A stretch of DNA of 64,000 nucleotides, taken from positions 1 to 64,000 of the IMG/VR virus record IMGVR_UViG_3300042898_004347. One strand, 5' to 3'. The notes beneath the pieces are model-generated. The model was not told where the DNA came from and searched no databases. It was given only the letters and a program-made list of their open reading frames with translations. Source of the DNA: a virus. Position numbers and translations under genes: made by a program. Below are positions 20,392 through 31,332 of the stretch, in pieces. Position 1 is the stretch's first letter. Each line of letters opens with the position of its first letter.

Positions 20392-23300
20392 TTACGTCAA
20401 TGCAATTGCTCTGAAGTTTCTAAGCGAAGGAACCTTGGATGAATTAGTAGAAGTCAACGATATTTTTACCGCAAATGCAGTAAATGCTGCAGGATCCACG
20501 TTGTATTCAACTTCCGAGAAGCTATTGGGATTGTCGGAAATTTTAATAGGTGATACCGGAGTAACGGGTCCAACCCATGGAAGAGCATCAAAGTTTTGAT
20601 CCAGAGATGTTTGAACCTTATAATAAAGACCGATTCCCGCCTGAGGAGGATTATTTGCGAGAACGATGATACGCAGTGTTTCGGCAGGTTCGTTTAATTC
20701 AATTTTGCGAGTAATGTATTTCGACAGAGTAGATCCTCCTGAAGAAGCAGTTTCTGCAACAAAGGAAATTCCATGGCCATCCACGTCATTAAATCCACTT
20801 GCACCAGTTGCGTCAGGATTGTCAATACGATTTGCAATTGTAATCACAGACATACGATCTAGATCAATAACAGGACTCAGATTATCACGCGGCCCAGAGC
20901 GAAAGAATTCACCCTTCAGGAAGTAACTTTGACCGCCTGCTGGGAAACTTGCTGCAATATTTGGCGCAGAAGTAATTACTTGAGGAGTGCTAAATTCTGA
21001 TGTGGCATTCACTCTCGTTTCAACATATGCTGCCAATGTATGCTGCGATTCTGTACCAGCCAAAGATTTACCCGAAGTAACTCGAGTTGACCATTGAATG
21101 TCCGTTGAAGGAAGAATAAGATCCTGAACAATTGGATTGATGTAGTTGAATGTTTTATTCTCTGTTGCACGTACTGCAGAGCCTCCAGCTCTTCCAGTTG
21201 CATTTGCCGTGGCTGAATTGCTTACAATTACATCAATCGTATAACTATCCATGGTTACTGACTGAATTGTATGCGTTGCATTTAAATCAGCAATGAGAAT
21301 GTTATTCAATGCTGAGCTTGCGGTTGCTGCAATTCCAGAGAATGTGACCTTTGAGTTTGCAAAATGGCCATGATTCTTGTGGAATACTCGGATCACCTTT
21401 GAACCTGAAACAGTATAGATTGCATCAGTTCCGAGAAGTCTTGTTGGAATTTCAGCATTGTGAAAGACTGCAACTCCAGGTTGATCCGTAAATACGCACC
21501 GACGAATTACAAACTTAATGTCTTTTGTTTGTTCCGGAGTCCACGTTGAAGCGTTTGCCGATTTAAACATGACACCATTATAAGGTTGTTCAGTGATTCG
21601 GTATGTTGTATTCGTGACATCATTCTGCCCAAGTTCTGCCACCCACAATTTATATTTGTCCGAATTAGTCATGACAACAAAACAGTATTCAACACCACCC
21701 GTAAGATACACGGGTGATTCAAAGGTGAAAGTTGTTGCTGTTGCCGCGGTTGAACTGAGTGACACTGCACTTGCAGCCTTTGTCACCTTCGAGAAAGGTA
21801 CGACAGTCTGCGTAGGTGCGCCATTCATCATTGTTCGAATTTCTACAGAAACTGGAGCAGGAGATGTTGCAGATTCATCTTTTTCTTTAAAGTATAAATC
21901 AATACCGGATAGGAAAATACCACCCTCGGTATCAATTAAAATTGATTGGGCAAGAGGGTCTGACCAACGGATCCGACCGCCTTGCTCTTCATCCCATGGA
22001 TCCGGTTCTGGAAGTGTGAAAACCTCTTCAGGTGGCGGCTCTACTGGGGCTGGTGGCTCTACGACAACTGGAACCTCGACGTCAACAGGAGGAACAGTGC
22101 TACGATCCCACGAATTAGTCAGTGATGTTATTCTATGCGAAACAGACTGAGTTGTATTTGAGATTGCAACAGGAATATCCGATACGGCTGAACGGCTAAA
22201 CACCGGAACTTTTGTTGAGACGACCTGATTTTCCACTGTATTCATTAGCCCCTGCGCAAAATATACACATTCTGCGGAAGTGTCGCAGTGACGAGTGTCA
22301 TTCGTTACGCTGTCCGTGAGTCTAAAATTCCGTTGGCCCGTCTTAAACTTAACAGCGGCTGTATTTGGAATAATAAAAGAGCCAATGATCTCGCCAACGC
22401 TATCACTAACCAACGTTGTGGCTCCATCCGGATGAGCAGTCTGATTTAAATAATTTGCTGTATTTGTTGCTGTCGAATATTCAACGAAAGAACTTTCCTC
22501 GCGAATATAATCTGCAAGACTAATACCATCAAAGAAAGCATAGACTCGAGTATTTGGCTTTAACCGGGTCGCCTTAAAGTAGATTTTCCGTGAGCGAATG
22601 AATGGTACAAAATTAATTTCAACAACACGATCTCCCATATTCGTAAGAACCGTATCGGGTACCACTGAAGTACGAACTCCAGATCGATTCAATGTTCCTG
22701 TTTGTGTGGCCGTGATTGTTGTTGCAACGTCTGTAATTACTGTGGTCGAACCGACGATACCATCTCCTGAATTTACAGCATTTGCAGTAACTTCATTGGC
22801 AGAAGAAGTGGTCTCTCCTGTCCAATTTGTCTGCCATTCATTCCAGACAGTACCAATTGCACCCGCAGCATCCGCCATCTGTATGAGACTGTCGTAAATT
22901 CCGGTTTGATCGATAACGACATCAGGCGCACGGAGTGTTTCTTTCCATTCATCCGAACCAGGTGAAAGAACTACGTCTCCGGTCCAAGAAAACACCATGT
23001 ATGGATTTACATTCTCTGCGTAAGAAGCGTATGGCTGAGAAATATAGTTAGCGGTATAATAGTTTAATGTTAAAAGCGATCCAGTCTTTCTTACATTTGA
23101 TGAAACGCCGGAATTAAAAATAAGGCGAAGATTGTCTTCATAGAACATTGGACGCAGGCGCCCTGCTGAACGATCCATTGATACGCTATAGTCGTTGTTT
23201 GTGACTGCACCTACATTTGAACCATAGAAGCTGTCTACCACAAATCCATTTTTAAACCGATTTCCGGTGGCATCAAAGATTTGAGTACTTGCTGTGTCTT

Positions 23301-25926
23301 TTTCCAGCAATGAAAGAGAGGTATAATATTCTAAATTTGTGACTCGTTTTTCAATTTTACCAATATCTCGCATCGTATAGCGCTTATTGTCAATCATTGT
23401 CGGAATCGTATCCGCATCGCTGAATGTATAAGCACCAAGACGAATGATGTAAAGAACCATTGCATCTTTCGGATCTTCTGGTGCAACTGGATTAATAGCA
23501 GAAGTACCCTTTACAACACCGAACTGTCCGTCTCCCGTAACATAAATCTTATCAACTCGCGGAAGATAATGTTGAATATCCGTGGTCATAATACTATTGG
23601 TCTGGAATAGCGTTACGAGCGAGGAGTTTGTTCCTGAAAAATTTGCACCATCATTTCCCTTTGTGGGTCTAAAATCGATGGCATCGCGCAGCTGAATAAA
23701 TCCATTTGAAGACTGATACGATGGAATTGCACCGTAATCAACACTATACGAATTAACAGAGAAATAGTCTCCGCCGCCATGAGTAAAATTCTTCAAAACA
23801 ACTAATAACTGACCCACCGGAGCTGGGACGTTGTACTTTAATTGAATTCGAGCTTGATCGTAAAAATTATCACGTTGACCATTATCGACAATATAACGAT
23901 CCGTCACATTTAGATGCTCATTTGTTGCAGCTGTACCTAAACCTGGAGACATATAGATTGCACTTACTTCGAACAAATCTGTTACTCCAAGAAGATCGTA
24001 ACTACCCGCAGCTGTGTTTGGTGTTGCAAAGGCGACATTTGTATTTGCAGAGAGAGTTTTAGTCTTTTCAACAATATTTCGGCGAGTAGGAGCAATAATG
24101 TTTGCGGTTATACTTGTTACGCCACTGTATGTGAGGGTGACGCTTGAACCGCCACCCACAAGGGCGACTGCGCTTGGTACAATGAACTCACCGCTATTAC
24201 CACCGCTAGCGCGTACTGTTATGTAATCCGCGGGTGTTGTTGATTGAAAAATTTCGTTTGTAATTGCCGAAAGTGTGCATACAGAACTACCGTTAATGCT
24301 AACTGCATCAAACTTACGTTTTACATAGTATAAATTGTCATTCGTAATGTCATCGAGACTGCGAAGTGAATTTACAGTATTGACTGGTAATGCAAACACG
24401 AGTGAATTGTTTGATGTATCCTGTAAACCAGATCGTAACGAACCGGAGGGTATAACATCAGCCACATTTGCAGTGAAAGCAGCACCATATCCACTCTGCT
24501 GCAGAGTAACAATATCATTGTTAAACGTATAGCCAGCATTCATCTGTATATCGAACAGATACAGTTTGTAAATTGCTGCTGAAGTGTTGACTGTTCCACT
24601 TACATATTCGATGGCTCTTGCACGTGCAGTACCACGAACGGTCGTACCGCTATCTTTAAGATTGATTGTGCTAAAATTGACGATGTCGGGAAGACTTACA
24701 ACTGTATCAATGTAAATATAATTTCCAAGAGGTAAAAGAGTCGAAGCTGCATTCAGGAAGTTTTCGTCACGAGCCTTTTCAACCTCAACATAGACAGTTG
24801 ATTCACTTGCAATTCGATATCCCTTTACGTATGCAACAGAAGGTTCAAGACCGACTGCCAAGCGAGCATCTCCAAAGGTGTTGGCTGCGCCATCAGTAGT
24901 TAATTGAAGAGGATAGAGTGCTCTGAGTTGAGCAGTTGTATAACGTCCACCATTGCTTCCGGTATTGCGTAATTCACGCACATTCACCTGAAAAGGACGT
25001 ACCGTGTAATTGCCAGATTCTTCAAAGGTTCTTTGGGCAAGAATATCTCCAAGTTCAGAGTATTCTGTACGTGCGGTTGCTTTAACGTCACCATTCTCGA
25101 TCACGAGCAACTGAATGATATTTGCCTCGACTCGTGAGGAAAGTAATAATGGTTCTTTTGCTAGTGTCAGAGTAATCTGATAACGATGAGCTCCTGGAGC
25201 TGAAGCATTTGGAGAACCTGCCGCATTGTCAGTGAGGGTTGAATCTGTTGAAGATGTGACAACTTGTTCAAGGACCTTATATACGACACGAGCATTTACG
25301 TTCGTGGTGTATTTTTCTAGAATAATACTTGCAGCTGGAGTATAAACAAAATTGCCCGAAACGAAGAACACGCCTTCATTTACTGAAACCCGAGTTCCGA
25401 GGCCAGTCGGAAGAACTCCAGATGCAGTGGCCTTTACTTTAAAGAGCGTGGCTCCACTATCGCTTGCCGTAAGAACTTCTTCCGGAGCAAAAACGAGTGT
25501 TGTATTATTTGTTCCGGCCTTTGTGTACTTTACAAAAAGCGTAAGAGGATCCGGTGACGCTGTTGCAGTCACATCAAGAACTGTTGCCGTGACACCGCTT
25601 GTTCCGCCCGTGAGAACTTTGCCAATGACTGCGGCGCGTCTTCCAGCGGTGTCGGATGTGTATGACGCACCCGCATTTGAGAATGTAGTTTCACATTTAA
25701 CATATGCAAATCCGGTATCCAGAGATGCAAGACCCCCGATTGCAGGAGAACCATCCTTAAAAATATGCCGACCAAATCGATCGATCTGAGCCTGAAGCGC
25801 GGTCTGAAGTTGTGTCAGTTCTCGAGTTTGTACCGAGACGCCTGGACGAAACAAAATCCTTTGATAGTTTTTTGTTTCATCATAATCATCATAATAAGGC
25901 GCAACATTGTATGTTTTAATTGGCAT
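20392..25926 (-). CDS. Large DUF4815-type virion structural protein
   Basis: The product is 1844 aa. The N-terminus (MPIKTYNVAPYYDDYDETKN, then YQRILFRPGVSVQTRELTQLQ) is the hallmark of the DUF4815 family of very large tail proteins in T4-like marine phages. It continues with a long beta-rich body, a proline/valine-rich hinge near residue 1290, and C-terminal domains with jelly-roll-like features. It directly follows gp8 in the operon, where T4 carries gp9-gp12, none of which is recognisable here. It is therefore likely to supply the peripheral baseplate or fibre-attachment function. That role is inferred from position. Confidence 0.75.
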   Translation of the reverse strand: MPIKTYNVAPYYDDYDETKNYQRILFRPGVSVQTRELTQLQTALQAQIDRFGRHIFKDGSPAIGGLASLDTGFAYVKCETTFSNAGASYTSDTAGRRAAVIGKVLTGGTSGVTATVLDVTATASPDPLTLFVKYTKAGTNNTTLVFAPEEVLTASDSGATLFKVKATASGVLPTGLGTRVSVNEGVFFVSGNFVYTPAASIILEKYTTNVNARVVYKVLEQVVTSSTDSTLTDNAAGSPNASAPGAHRYQITLTLAKEPLLLSSRVEANIIQLLVIENGDVKATARTEYSELGDILAQRTFEESGNYTVRPFQVNVRELRNTGSNGGRYTTAQLRALYPLQLTTDGAANTFGDARLAVGLEPSVAYVKGYRIASESTVYVEVEKARDENFLNAASTLLPLGNYIYIDTVVSLPDIVNFSTINLKDSGTTVRGTARARAIEYVSGTVNTSAAIYKLYLFDIQMNAGYTFNNDIVTLQQSGYGAAFTANVADVIPSGSLRSGLQDTSNNSLVFALPVNTVNSLRSLDDITNDNLYYVKRKFDAVSINGSSVCTLSAITNEIFQSTTPADYITVRASGGNSGEFIVPSAVALVGGGSSVTLTYSGVTSITANIIAPTRRNIVEKTKTLSANTNVAFATPNTAAGSYDLLGVTDLFEVSAIYMSPGLGTAATNEHLNVTDRYIVDNGQRDNFYDQARIQLKYNVPAPVGQLLVVLKNFTHGGGDYFSVNSYSVDYGAIPSYQSSNGFIQLRDAIDFRPTKGNDGANFSGTNSSLVTLFQTNSIMTTDIQHYLPRVDKIYVTGDGQFGVVKGTSAINPVAPEDPKDAMVLYIIRLGAYTFSDADTIPTMIDNKRYTMRDIGKIEKRVTNLEYYTSLSLLEKDTASTQIFDATGNRFKNGFVVDSFYGSNVGAVTNNDYSVSMDRSAGRLRPMFYEDNLRLIFNSGVSSNVRKTGSLLTLNYYTANYISQPYASYAENVNPYMVFSWTGDVVLSPGSDEWKETLRAPDVVIDQTGIYDSLIQMADAAGAIGTVWNEWQTNWTGETTSSANEVTANAVNSGDGIVGSTTVITDVATTITATQTGTLNRSGVRTSVVPDTVLTNMGDRVVEINFVPFIRSRKIYFKATRLKPNTRVYAFFDGISLADYIREESSFVEYSTATNTANYLNQTAHPDGATTLVSDSVGEIIGSFIIPNTAAVKFKTGQRNFRLTDSVTNDTRHCDTSAECVYFAQGLMNTVENQVVSTKVPVFSRSAVSDIPVAISNTTQSVSHRITSLTNSWDRSTVPPVDVEVPVVVEPPAPVEPPPEEVFTLPEPDPWDEEQGGRIRWSDPLAQSILIDTEGGIFLSGIDLYFKEKDESATSPAPVSVEIRTMMNGAPTQTVVPFSKVTKAASAVSLSSTAATATTFTFESPVYLTGGVEYCFVVMTNSDKYKLWVAELGQNDVTNTTYRITEQPYNGVMFKSANASTWTPEQTKDIKFVIRRCVFTDQPGVAVFHNAEIPTRLLGTDAIYTVSGSKVIRVFHKNHGHFANSKVTFSGIAATASSALNNILIADLNATHTIQSVTMDSYTIDVIVSNSATANATGRAGGSAVRATENKTFNYINPIVQDLILPSTDIQWSTRVTSGKSLAGTESQHTLAAYVETRVNATSEFSTPQVITSAPNIAASFPAGGQSYFLKGEFFRSGPRDNLSPVIDLDRMSVITIANRIDNPDATGASGFNDVDGHGISFVAETASSGGSTLSKYITRKIELNEPAETLRIIVLANNPPQAGIGLYYKVQTSLDQNFDALPWVGPVTPVSPIKISDNPNSFSEVEYNVDPAAFTAFAVKISLTSTNSSKVPSLRNFRAIALT

Positions 25927-25937
25927 ATTCGGAAATA

Positions 25938-27398
25938 TTAAAATTCGGTGATAACCTTGATATCTTCAATCTGTGAGGCAGAGCGGTTAATCGGTGCACG
26001 ATTTTCAACAAAGATGATTTTTCCAGAGAATCTATCTACTTCAGGATTCTGTAATGAAGCAATGACTCCCGTTCCAGTGCTGCTCTGGCCCGTGATTGTT
26101 TCCGTTGTTATAAAGGTTCCATATCCAGTTTTATCATTTTGATGATAACGAACAACACCAGTTGCACTATCCCACGAATCAAGGTATGCAACGGCTCCAC
26201 TTGTTCCACCTGTAAAATAATTACCAACCACCAGAGCAGAAGAACCCGTGAGAGTCATGCCTTTCAGAGCCTTTAGCGTTGATGCTGTTGCGACTGTTGT
26301 AGTTCCGTAGGTGAATGGATTTTTCACAATTCCCAATTGGCGAAATGAGTTATTAATGATAAAATCAGAACCTTCTGCACCCGTGAGGCTTATGCTCAGG
26401 CCGCTATAAAATCCGCCTAATTCCTCAACTGGATTTGATCCATGACCATTTGCAGGAGAGAGAACCGCTCTGACTGTGGCCGCAGTTGTAAAACCACCAC
26501 CGCTCAATACTACATTTGCAACACTGTAGTTAGATCCAGCATTTGTATTAAAGCCCGAACCAGTTGTTGTAACTGTTACTCCTGTTACAACACCACCAGC
26601 AATTGTTGCTGTGGCAAGAGCACCGGTACCATCACCAACTACTGTAACTGTTGGAGCAGTAGCGTATCCTGTACCGCCACTCGTGACAACATAACGATAA
26701 ATTTTACCTTTAAGAGCTGCAATATTTGCATTTTGATTTGCATATTGCGTTTGATCAGCTTCACTTAGATCTCCAGCAACACCAACAGTCTTCGTCACGG
26801 TCGTCACTGAACCAGACGTTGACGATGTTGTGACAACCGGAAGTGTTACTGTTTTGACAGGAACGTAGAAATTAGTAAGGAACTTTACAGCATCCACCGT
26901 TGGAACAGTGTACATGTATTTCCAAAGATATCCATCACCCAGCAGAACGGGTGCAACTGTTGCGGTATCTACTGGTTTACTTGTGCTTGTTCCTGCACCA
27001 GCCCTAATGCACTTGTAGACCTTATACTCGTCGGTAATAATGTAATATGGTTTCGAATAGATGTCAGGATCTTGATCATCCCATGCAACATATGTGGCCC
27101 CCGATACCCATGTGAGTGAAATATCAACATTTGAAACGGAAGCATACCGTGGCATAACATTACTAACATCACCAGCACTAATTTTCTTTAATGCGGACAT
27201 ATTCTGATATGCGTCATTGATTTCAACGACAGTATCTAGAGGTGTGGGTGATTCTGAATCTGCGGTGGTTGCAAGATTGGCTGACCACGCATCTGATTTA
27301 CCCAGAAATAGATAATAGCTGTTTGCAAGATCCGCGACGGAATCCTTGAAGTTATTTGCGTTGAGCGTACGGAAATGAGAAGTGATAATAGCAGCCAT
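25938..27398 (-). CDS. 8: Baseplate wedge protein gp8
   Basis: The product is 486 aa against 334 in T4. The N-terminus (IITSHFRTLNANNFKD, then YYLFLGKSDAWSANLATT) matches the T4 gp8 pattern VTSKFRT...FGRSEPW, and VYKC...LLGDGYLWKYMYTVP matches the conserved gp8 core. gp8 is a dimeric wedge component that binds gp7 and gp10 in the baseplate. The extra length is a Thr/Gly-rich beta region around residues 230-330. It sits after gp7 in the same order as in T4. Confidence 0.85.
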   Translation of the reverse strand: MAAIITSHFRTLNANNFKDSVADLANSYYLFLGKSDAWSANLATTADSESPTPLDTVVEINDAYQNMSALKKISAGDVSNVMPRYASVSNVDISLTWVSGATYVAWDDQDPDIYSKPYYIITDEYKVYKCIRAGAGTSTSKPVDTATVAPVLLGDGYLWKYMYTVPTVDAVKFLTNFYVPVKTVTLPVVTTSSTSGSVTTVTKTVGVAGDLSEADQTQYANQNANIAALKGKIYRYVVTSGGTGYATAPTVTVVGDGTGALATATIAGGVVTGVTVTTTGSGFNTNAGSNYSVANVVLSGGGFTTAATVRAVLSPANGHGSNPVEELGGFYSGLSISLTGAEGSDFIINNSFRQLGIVKNPFTYGTTTVATASTLKALKGMTLTGSSALVVGNYFTGGTSGAVAYLDSWDSATGVVRYHQNDKTGYGTFITTETITGQSSTGTGVIASLQNPEVDRFSGKIIFVENRAPINRSASQIEDIKVITEF

Positions 27399-27409
27399 AG
27401 TGAGGATCT

Positions 27410-29032
27410 TTAGGGGATATTAGAGAGAGTAATGAGAGAACCTACGTTACCCCAAGGTATTTGGTTATTTATATCAGTTGAGTCCGCCTGTTCAATCGTA
27501 TAATTTGCATAAGAGTGCATTTCTGTACCTGGATCAAAGAAATGAGCAATACTCTGGTATCTTTTTACTAACATTTCGGGATGTGCAGAATTAGCCGGAA
27601 CAATTGGTATTTGATCAAACAGAAGGGTAAAGTGAGTTCCCTTGAATACTGTTGAATCATAAACCGCAGTCATAACGCCAAGTTTATGAGGACTGAGCAG
27701 ACTAGCACCAGTAAAGATACTCCGAAGATATGCGGTATCAGCGTTCTTCTTTGGAAACGGGATCATTGCCTGAGGAACTACAAAAGACTGATTCCAGACC
27801 ATCGTGGCAGTGTCAATGGTACCAGCCTCAATTGTACATAACCATGCAGTATTTCGATTCTGGACGGACCCGTGAGGAATAAACACAAATGCTGAAACCA
27901 GCTCATCACGAGTATCAGCGTCGGTGGTACGAGTCCATGCTCCGGCGTTTACTTGATAGATGCCATTCTCAGAGGTAGTTGTTTGATTCTTCACTAAAAC
28001 ACGATCTCCCGCAATTACAGCCAGACCGTCAATTGTCTGAGGGCCACTCAAAGTAATATTTGCTGTTGTTGCCGCAACACAACGTTCTTTTCTACTAAAT
28101 GGCTCGCCGGAAATGCCATCGGTAAGACTCTCGGCAAATCCAACAAAAACCGGTACTGCCAAATCTTCATCTGAAATTAATCCAGGTTGATGAGTATGCA
28201 TCGAACTATAGATTCGAACATCGTCTCTTCCATCAATGATATCTAAAAGTTTAATGTTTAAATTTTCGAGTGTGAGAGGAACGGTAATACCATTTATTCT
28301 CTGATAGCCAGATAACCACAGATCTAAGTCCTGAATAATGTCAACCGGAAAGGCATTTACGTTTTCAATAAAGATAACGATCTGACCAAAGAAGATAAAT
28401 CCAGCAGGGTGTACTAAACGATTAAATTCATTTTTCCAGGTATCCGTGTTATTGCCCGTCTGAATCACGTAAGAAAATTGTTGATAAAAATACGAATCCT
28501 GAAGCTTTATGGTGTCCGAAAGAAATCCTTTGTTATCGACATAACCGCCCGAAGAATATCCCGTAAGCGTATTGCCGCTATAGTTTGGCCTCAACGCATT
28601 TGGATCCCAATTACCTGAAGATGGTATCAGCATATCCTCACGAGGGTAATATATCTGTACATTATCCTGAAAGAGGATTTTAAAAAATAAACGAATGGAA
28701 TCAACCGAACCTCTTACGGAATAATACTGGAGTAAGCTTTTGTATAGTTTTACCTTGTCAATCTGTACGTTTTTAGGAATTGCAGCAGCAATTTCTTTTT
28801 GTAAAAGTGTCAAATATTTTTCGTCGACAAGGTCAATATCACGAGCATTGTTAATCGAATTAATCTCATAACTTGGATTCCCGGACAAATTCATGTAGTC
28901 GTAATAACTCTTCAGCAACTCAATGAGTGCTGCTGACTTATCGCGTAGACCCGAAGGAATTAAAGATTCTACGCGAGAAGTCTCTTTTCTTTTCCGACGA
29001 GTGCTAGCAAGAGTTTCGATTGAATACGCCAT
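27410..29032 (-). CDS. 7: Baseplate wedge protein gp7, short form
   Basis: The product is 540 aa, about half of T4 gp7 (1032 aa). It matches the C-terminal half of gp7: LLQYYSVRGSVDSIRLFFKI corresponds to the FYSTKGIEASYKFLFKVL region of T4, and RLVHPAGFIFFGQIVIFI to its RFVHPVGFGFIA segment. The N-terminal part of T4 gp7 is absent. An inserted middle segment (residues ~310-420; ANITLSGPQTIDGLAVIAGD, then VLVKNQT) resembles a small beta domain common in phage structural proteins. gp7 forms a wedge arm with gp6 and gp53. The order 25-6-7-8 follows T4. Confidence 0.75.
   Translation of the reverse strand: MAYSIETLASTRRKRKETSRVESLIPSGLRDKSAALIELLKSYYDYMNLSGNPSYEINSINNARDIDLVDEKYLTLLQKEIAAAIPKNVQIDKVKLYKSLLQYYSVRGSVDSIRLFFKILFQDNVQIYYPREDMLIPSSGNWDPNALRPNYSGNTLTGYSSGGYVDNKGFLSDTIKLQDSYFYQQFSYVIQTGNNTDTWKNEFNRLVHPAGFIFFGQIVIFIENVNAFPVDIIQDLDLWLSGYQRINGITVPLTLENLNIKLLDIIDGRDDVRIYSSMHTHQPGLISDEDLAVPVFVGFAESLTDGISGEPFSRKERCVAATTANITLSGPQTIDGLAVIAGDRVLVKNQTTTSENGIYQVNAGAWTRTTDADTRDELVSAFVFIPHGSVQNRNTAWLCTIEAGTIDTATMVWNQSFVVPQAMIPFPKKNADTAYLRSIFTGASLLSPHKLGVMTAVYDSTVFKGTHFTLLFDQIPIVPANSAHPEMLVKRYQSIAHFFDPGTEMHSYANYTIEQADSTDINNQIPWGNVGSLITLSNIP
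27466..27473 (-). promoter_or_regulatory. Possible internal late promoter TATAAATA upstream of gp8
   Basis: A perfect TATAAATA lies near the 3' end of gp7, 67 nt before the ATG of gp8. It would allow gp8 and downstream genes to be boosted late, but it is inside coding sequence and may be a chance match. Confidence 0.35.
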
Positions 29033-29040
29033 ATAAAATA

Positions 29041-30867
29041 TTACCGATGACGTGACGTTGTTGTATAGACCACAGCGCCAGAAGAGCCCGCAACCGCAAT
29101 CGTATCATTTTCACCCACCACAACGACTTCTTGCAAATCAATTGAAAGAAGCTGGTTTCTTTTTGGAGCAATGTCATTTGAGTTCGGAACCACAGTAAAC
29201 CGAATTGGCGTAGTCGTATCTGTTATAAACCCAGAAATCGTAATATTGCCTGTTGCTGCATATAACATTCCGACTTCCTTCACTTTTTCCACAGCTCCGT
29301 TCACAAGTTTGCACATGAAGATTTTTCTATCGTATGATCCTTCAACCACAAAATCTCTAAAATAATGTTCAATGCCACCCACCAAAAAGGCATTTGTTGA
29401 GAGTACAAATGAATCAGAAGAACTCTGATAAATCGGACCTGAAAAATTTAAATCAAAGTAATTGTTATTTGTATTGGATGGAGTGGCTTCTTTATACATG
29501 TAGACACGAATCGTAGAATTCAGAATTGAAGGTTCCGAAGTATCAATTTGTCTTAAGAGTTTTGAATGACGAAACACTCCATCGAATTTTAAAAGATCGT
29601 CATTGTTATACGCAATTATTGCTTCGCGTACTATTGTCTGCAATTCAACAAGAGCTCTATCTGTTAGATTGCCATTGTATTTAAAAAATACATCCAGCTC
29701 GAGGTAGGTATATTCTGGATCAACTAGAATAGGAGTGATCGAAACGACGTTTTTACCCGCAAGAACAGAAGATAAAATTGTAGTTTTCTCAGCGGTTGTA
29801 AGAGTTTCAGCTCCAATGGGTTTTACAGAAATATAAACCTTTCCGAAATTTGGAACAATATCATCTTCTCCACCCCATACTGAAATTGCCTCAACGTTTG
29901 CTACATTCTTTAAGATGATTGCACGATAGTCATCCGCCGTGACTGCGCGGTTCTGTGCAGTAAAGGTAAGAGGTGCATTATAGCGAATTGATTCAATTGA
30001 TTCACGTACTCCTCCACCATATGAGTCTACGGCAACAGTCACCGCAATATTGCTATAGCCCGAGATGGTATCAACGGAAGTAAATAGATTGGCTCCGTCT
30101 GCAACTGTTCCATCTGTATAGACGTATTCGATCTCGACAATGTTATTTGCGGTTGGCATCTTGCCCAGAATACCGTCTCCAAAGTAAATCTCATAGAGTC
30201 CCTGAGGAGTTTCCTGTAAGTAATAAATCTGAGAATTCTCGTTGATATTTACGAGTGATGTAAATTGCGTATAGATTGAATATGAATCGGATTCAGTGTT
30301 CGCCTTTAATCTGACGCGCATTGTACTTGTATCAATATTTGCATCTGGAATTTCAAATTTCTGATTTCCAAGTGAGGTATCAACTCGATAGATCATTCTC
30401 TTGAGCGTACCCTGACGAACAGGAATATTTGTAAAAGTGTATTTACCTCCATTTATTGGTTCAACATGCGATTCAAGAGCAACAAAGTAATAGCGAACTT
30501 GATCCACAACAGTAGAAAACCGAGTTCCGCGTAGGATTGTTGCCTGATTTGCAACTGTAGATCCTGGAGTGACTACAACATTAATAACTGCCTTTGATGA
30601 TGCCAATGATCTTGGAACATATCCTAATAGCTTTGCATGAGAGACTACATTTCCACGAATCTGTGCTGAATCTAAAAACGTCTCATTCAAAGAGAGATGC
30701 GCCACCATTGCATTATAGTGAGTATTATATGCGAGCACATCAAGAAGAACGGAAAGACCCGAGCCATTAAAATCCCAATCATTGTATTTTGATTGTGACC
30801 GAAAGTGGGCTTTGATTGAATCCTTGATTGCGGCAAAATCAAGTTCGGAGACGTTGAATGAAGACAT
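29041..30867 (-). CDS. 6: Baseplate wedge protein gp6
   Basis: The product is 608 aa, near the T4 length (660). The N-terminus (LDFAAIKDSIKAHFRSQSKY, DVLAYNTHYNAMVAHLSLNE, then TFLDSA) and the central Baseplate_J-type segments (YGGGVRESIESIRYNAPLTF) are typical of gp6. gp6 forms the iris-like dimer ring that joins wedges round the hub. It lies between gp25 and gp7 with short gaps, as part of one long leftward late transcript. Confidence 0.9.
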   Translation of the reverse strand: MSSFNVSELDFAAIKDSIKAHFRSQSKYNDWDFNGSGLSVLLDVLAYNTHYNAMVAHLSLNETFLDSAQIRGNVVSHAKLLGYVPRSLASSKAVINVVVTPGSTVANQATILRGTRFSTVVDQVRYYFVALESHVEPINGGKYTFTNIPVRQGTLKRMIYRVDTSLGNQKFEIPDANIDTSTMRVRLKANTESDSYSIYTQFTSLVNINENSQIYYLQETPQGLYEIYFGDGILGKMPTANNIVEIEYVYTDGTVADGANLFTSVDTISGYSNIAVTVAVDSYGGGVRESIESIRYNAPLTFTAQNRAVTADDYRAIILKNVANVEAISVWGGEDDIVPNFGKVYISVKPIGAETLTTAEKTTILSSVLAGKNVVSITPILVDPEYTYLELDVFFKYNGNLTDRALVELQTIVREAIIAYNNDDLLKFDGVFRHSKLLRQIDTSEPSILNSTIRVYMYKEATPSNTNNNYFDLNFSGPIYQSSSDSFVLSTNAFLVGGIEHYFRDFVVEGSYDRKIFMCKLVNGAVEKVKEVGMLYAATGNITISGFITDTTTPIRFTVVPNSNDIAPKRNQLLSIDLQEVVVVGENDTIAVAGSSGAVVYTTTSRHR

Positions 30868-30882
30868 ATGGCAAAAATTAAA

Positions 30883-31332
30883 TTAGCGGAGACGTGAGAG
30901 ATAAAGCGTGATATCTACTTCAATGTTTTGGGATATCACTCGAAATGATAAATTTACGTGATATCTGTTTCTGTCCGAATCATCTATCACCTCCGCAATA
31001 ATTGAATCGATTCGAGGTTCATTTTTTTGAAGAACTTCAAGAATTGATTGTTTTAAACGGATGATTGTAATGATATCAGCAGGTTCAAACAGAATGTTAC
31101 TTAAATTTGATCCTAGATTTGGCCGAAATGGGCGTTCATGAAAATTAGTGAATATCAAATTTTTGACTGCATTAATAACAGCGTCAGTATCTGTTAAAGG
31201 CATAATATCATGAAAAATAGGATGGAGAGTCAATGACAGATCCAGGTCAGAATACAGACGCTTGCTCGAAACGACGGATGCTTTCTGACCCGATGTGTTA
31301 TAATCCGAGAAGGTTTGAACAGAATTTGCCAT
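30883..31332 (-). CDS. 25: Baseplate wedge protein gp25
   Basis: The product is 149 aa (T4: 132). It has the GPW/gp25 fold signature: DLDLSLTLHPIFHDIMPL, then NLIFTNFHERPFRPNLGSNL and the Glu-Pro segment LFEPADI. gp25 helps start sheath polymerisation on the baseplate. A TATAAATA lies 13 nt before the ATG, so it begins a late transcript that runs through gp6, gp7 and gp8. Confidence 0.9.
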   Translation of the reverse strand: MANSVQTFSDYNTSGQKASVVSSKRLYSDLDLSLTLHPIFHDIMPLTDTDAVINAVKNLIFTNFHERPFRPNLGSNLSNILFEPADIITIIRLKQSILEVLQKNEPRIDSIIAEVIDDSDRNRYHVNLSFRVISQNIEVDITLYLSRLR

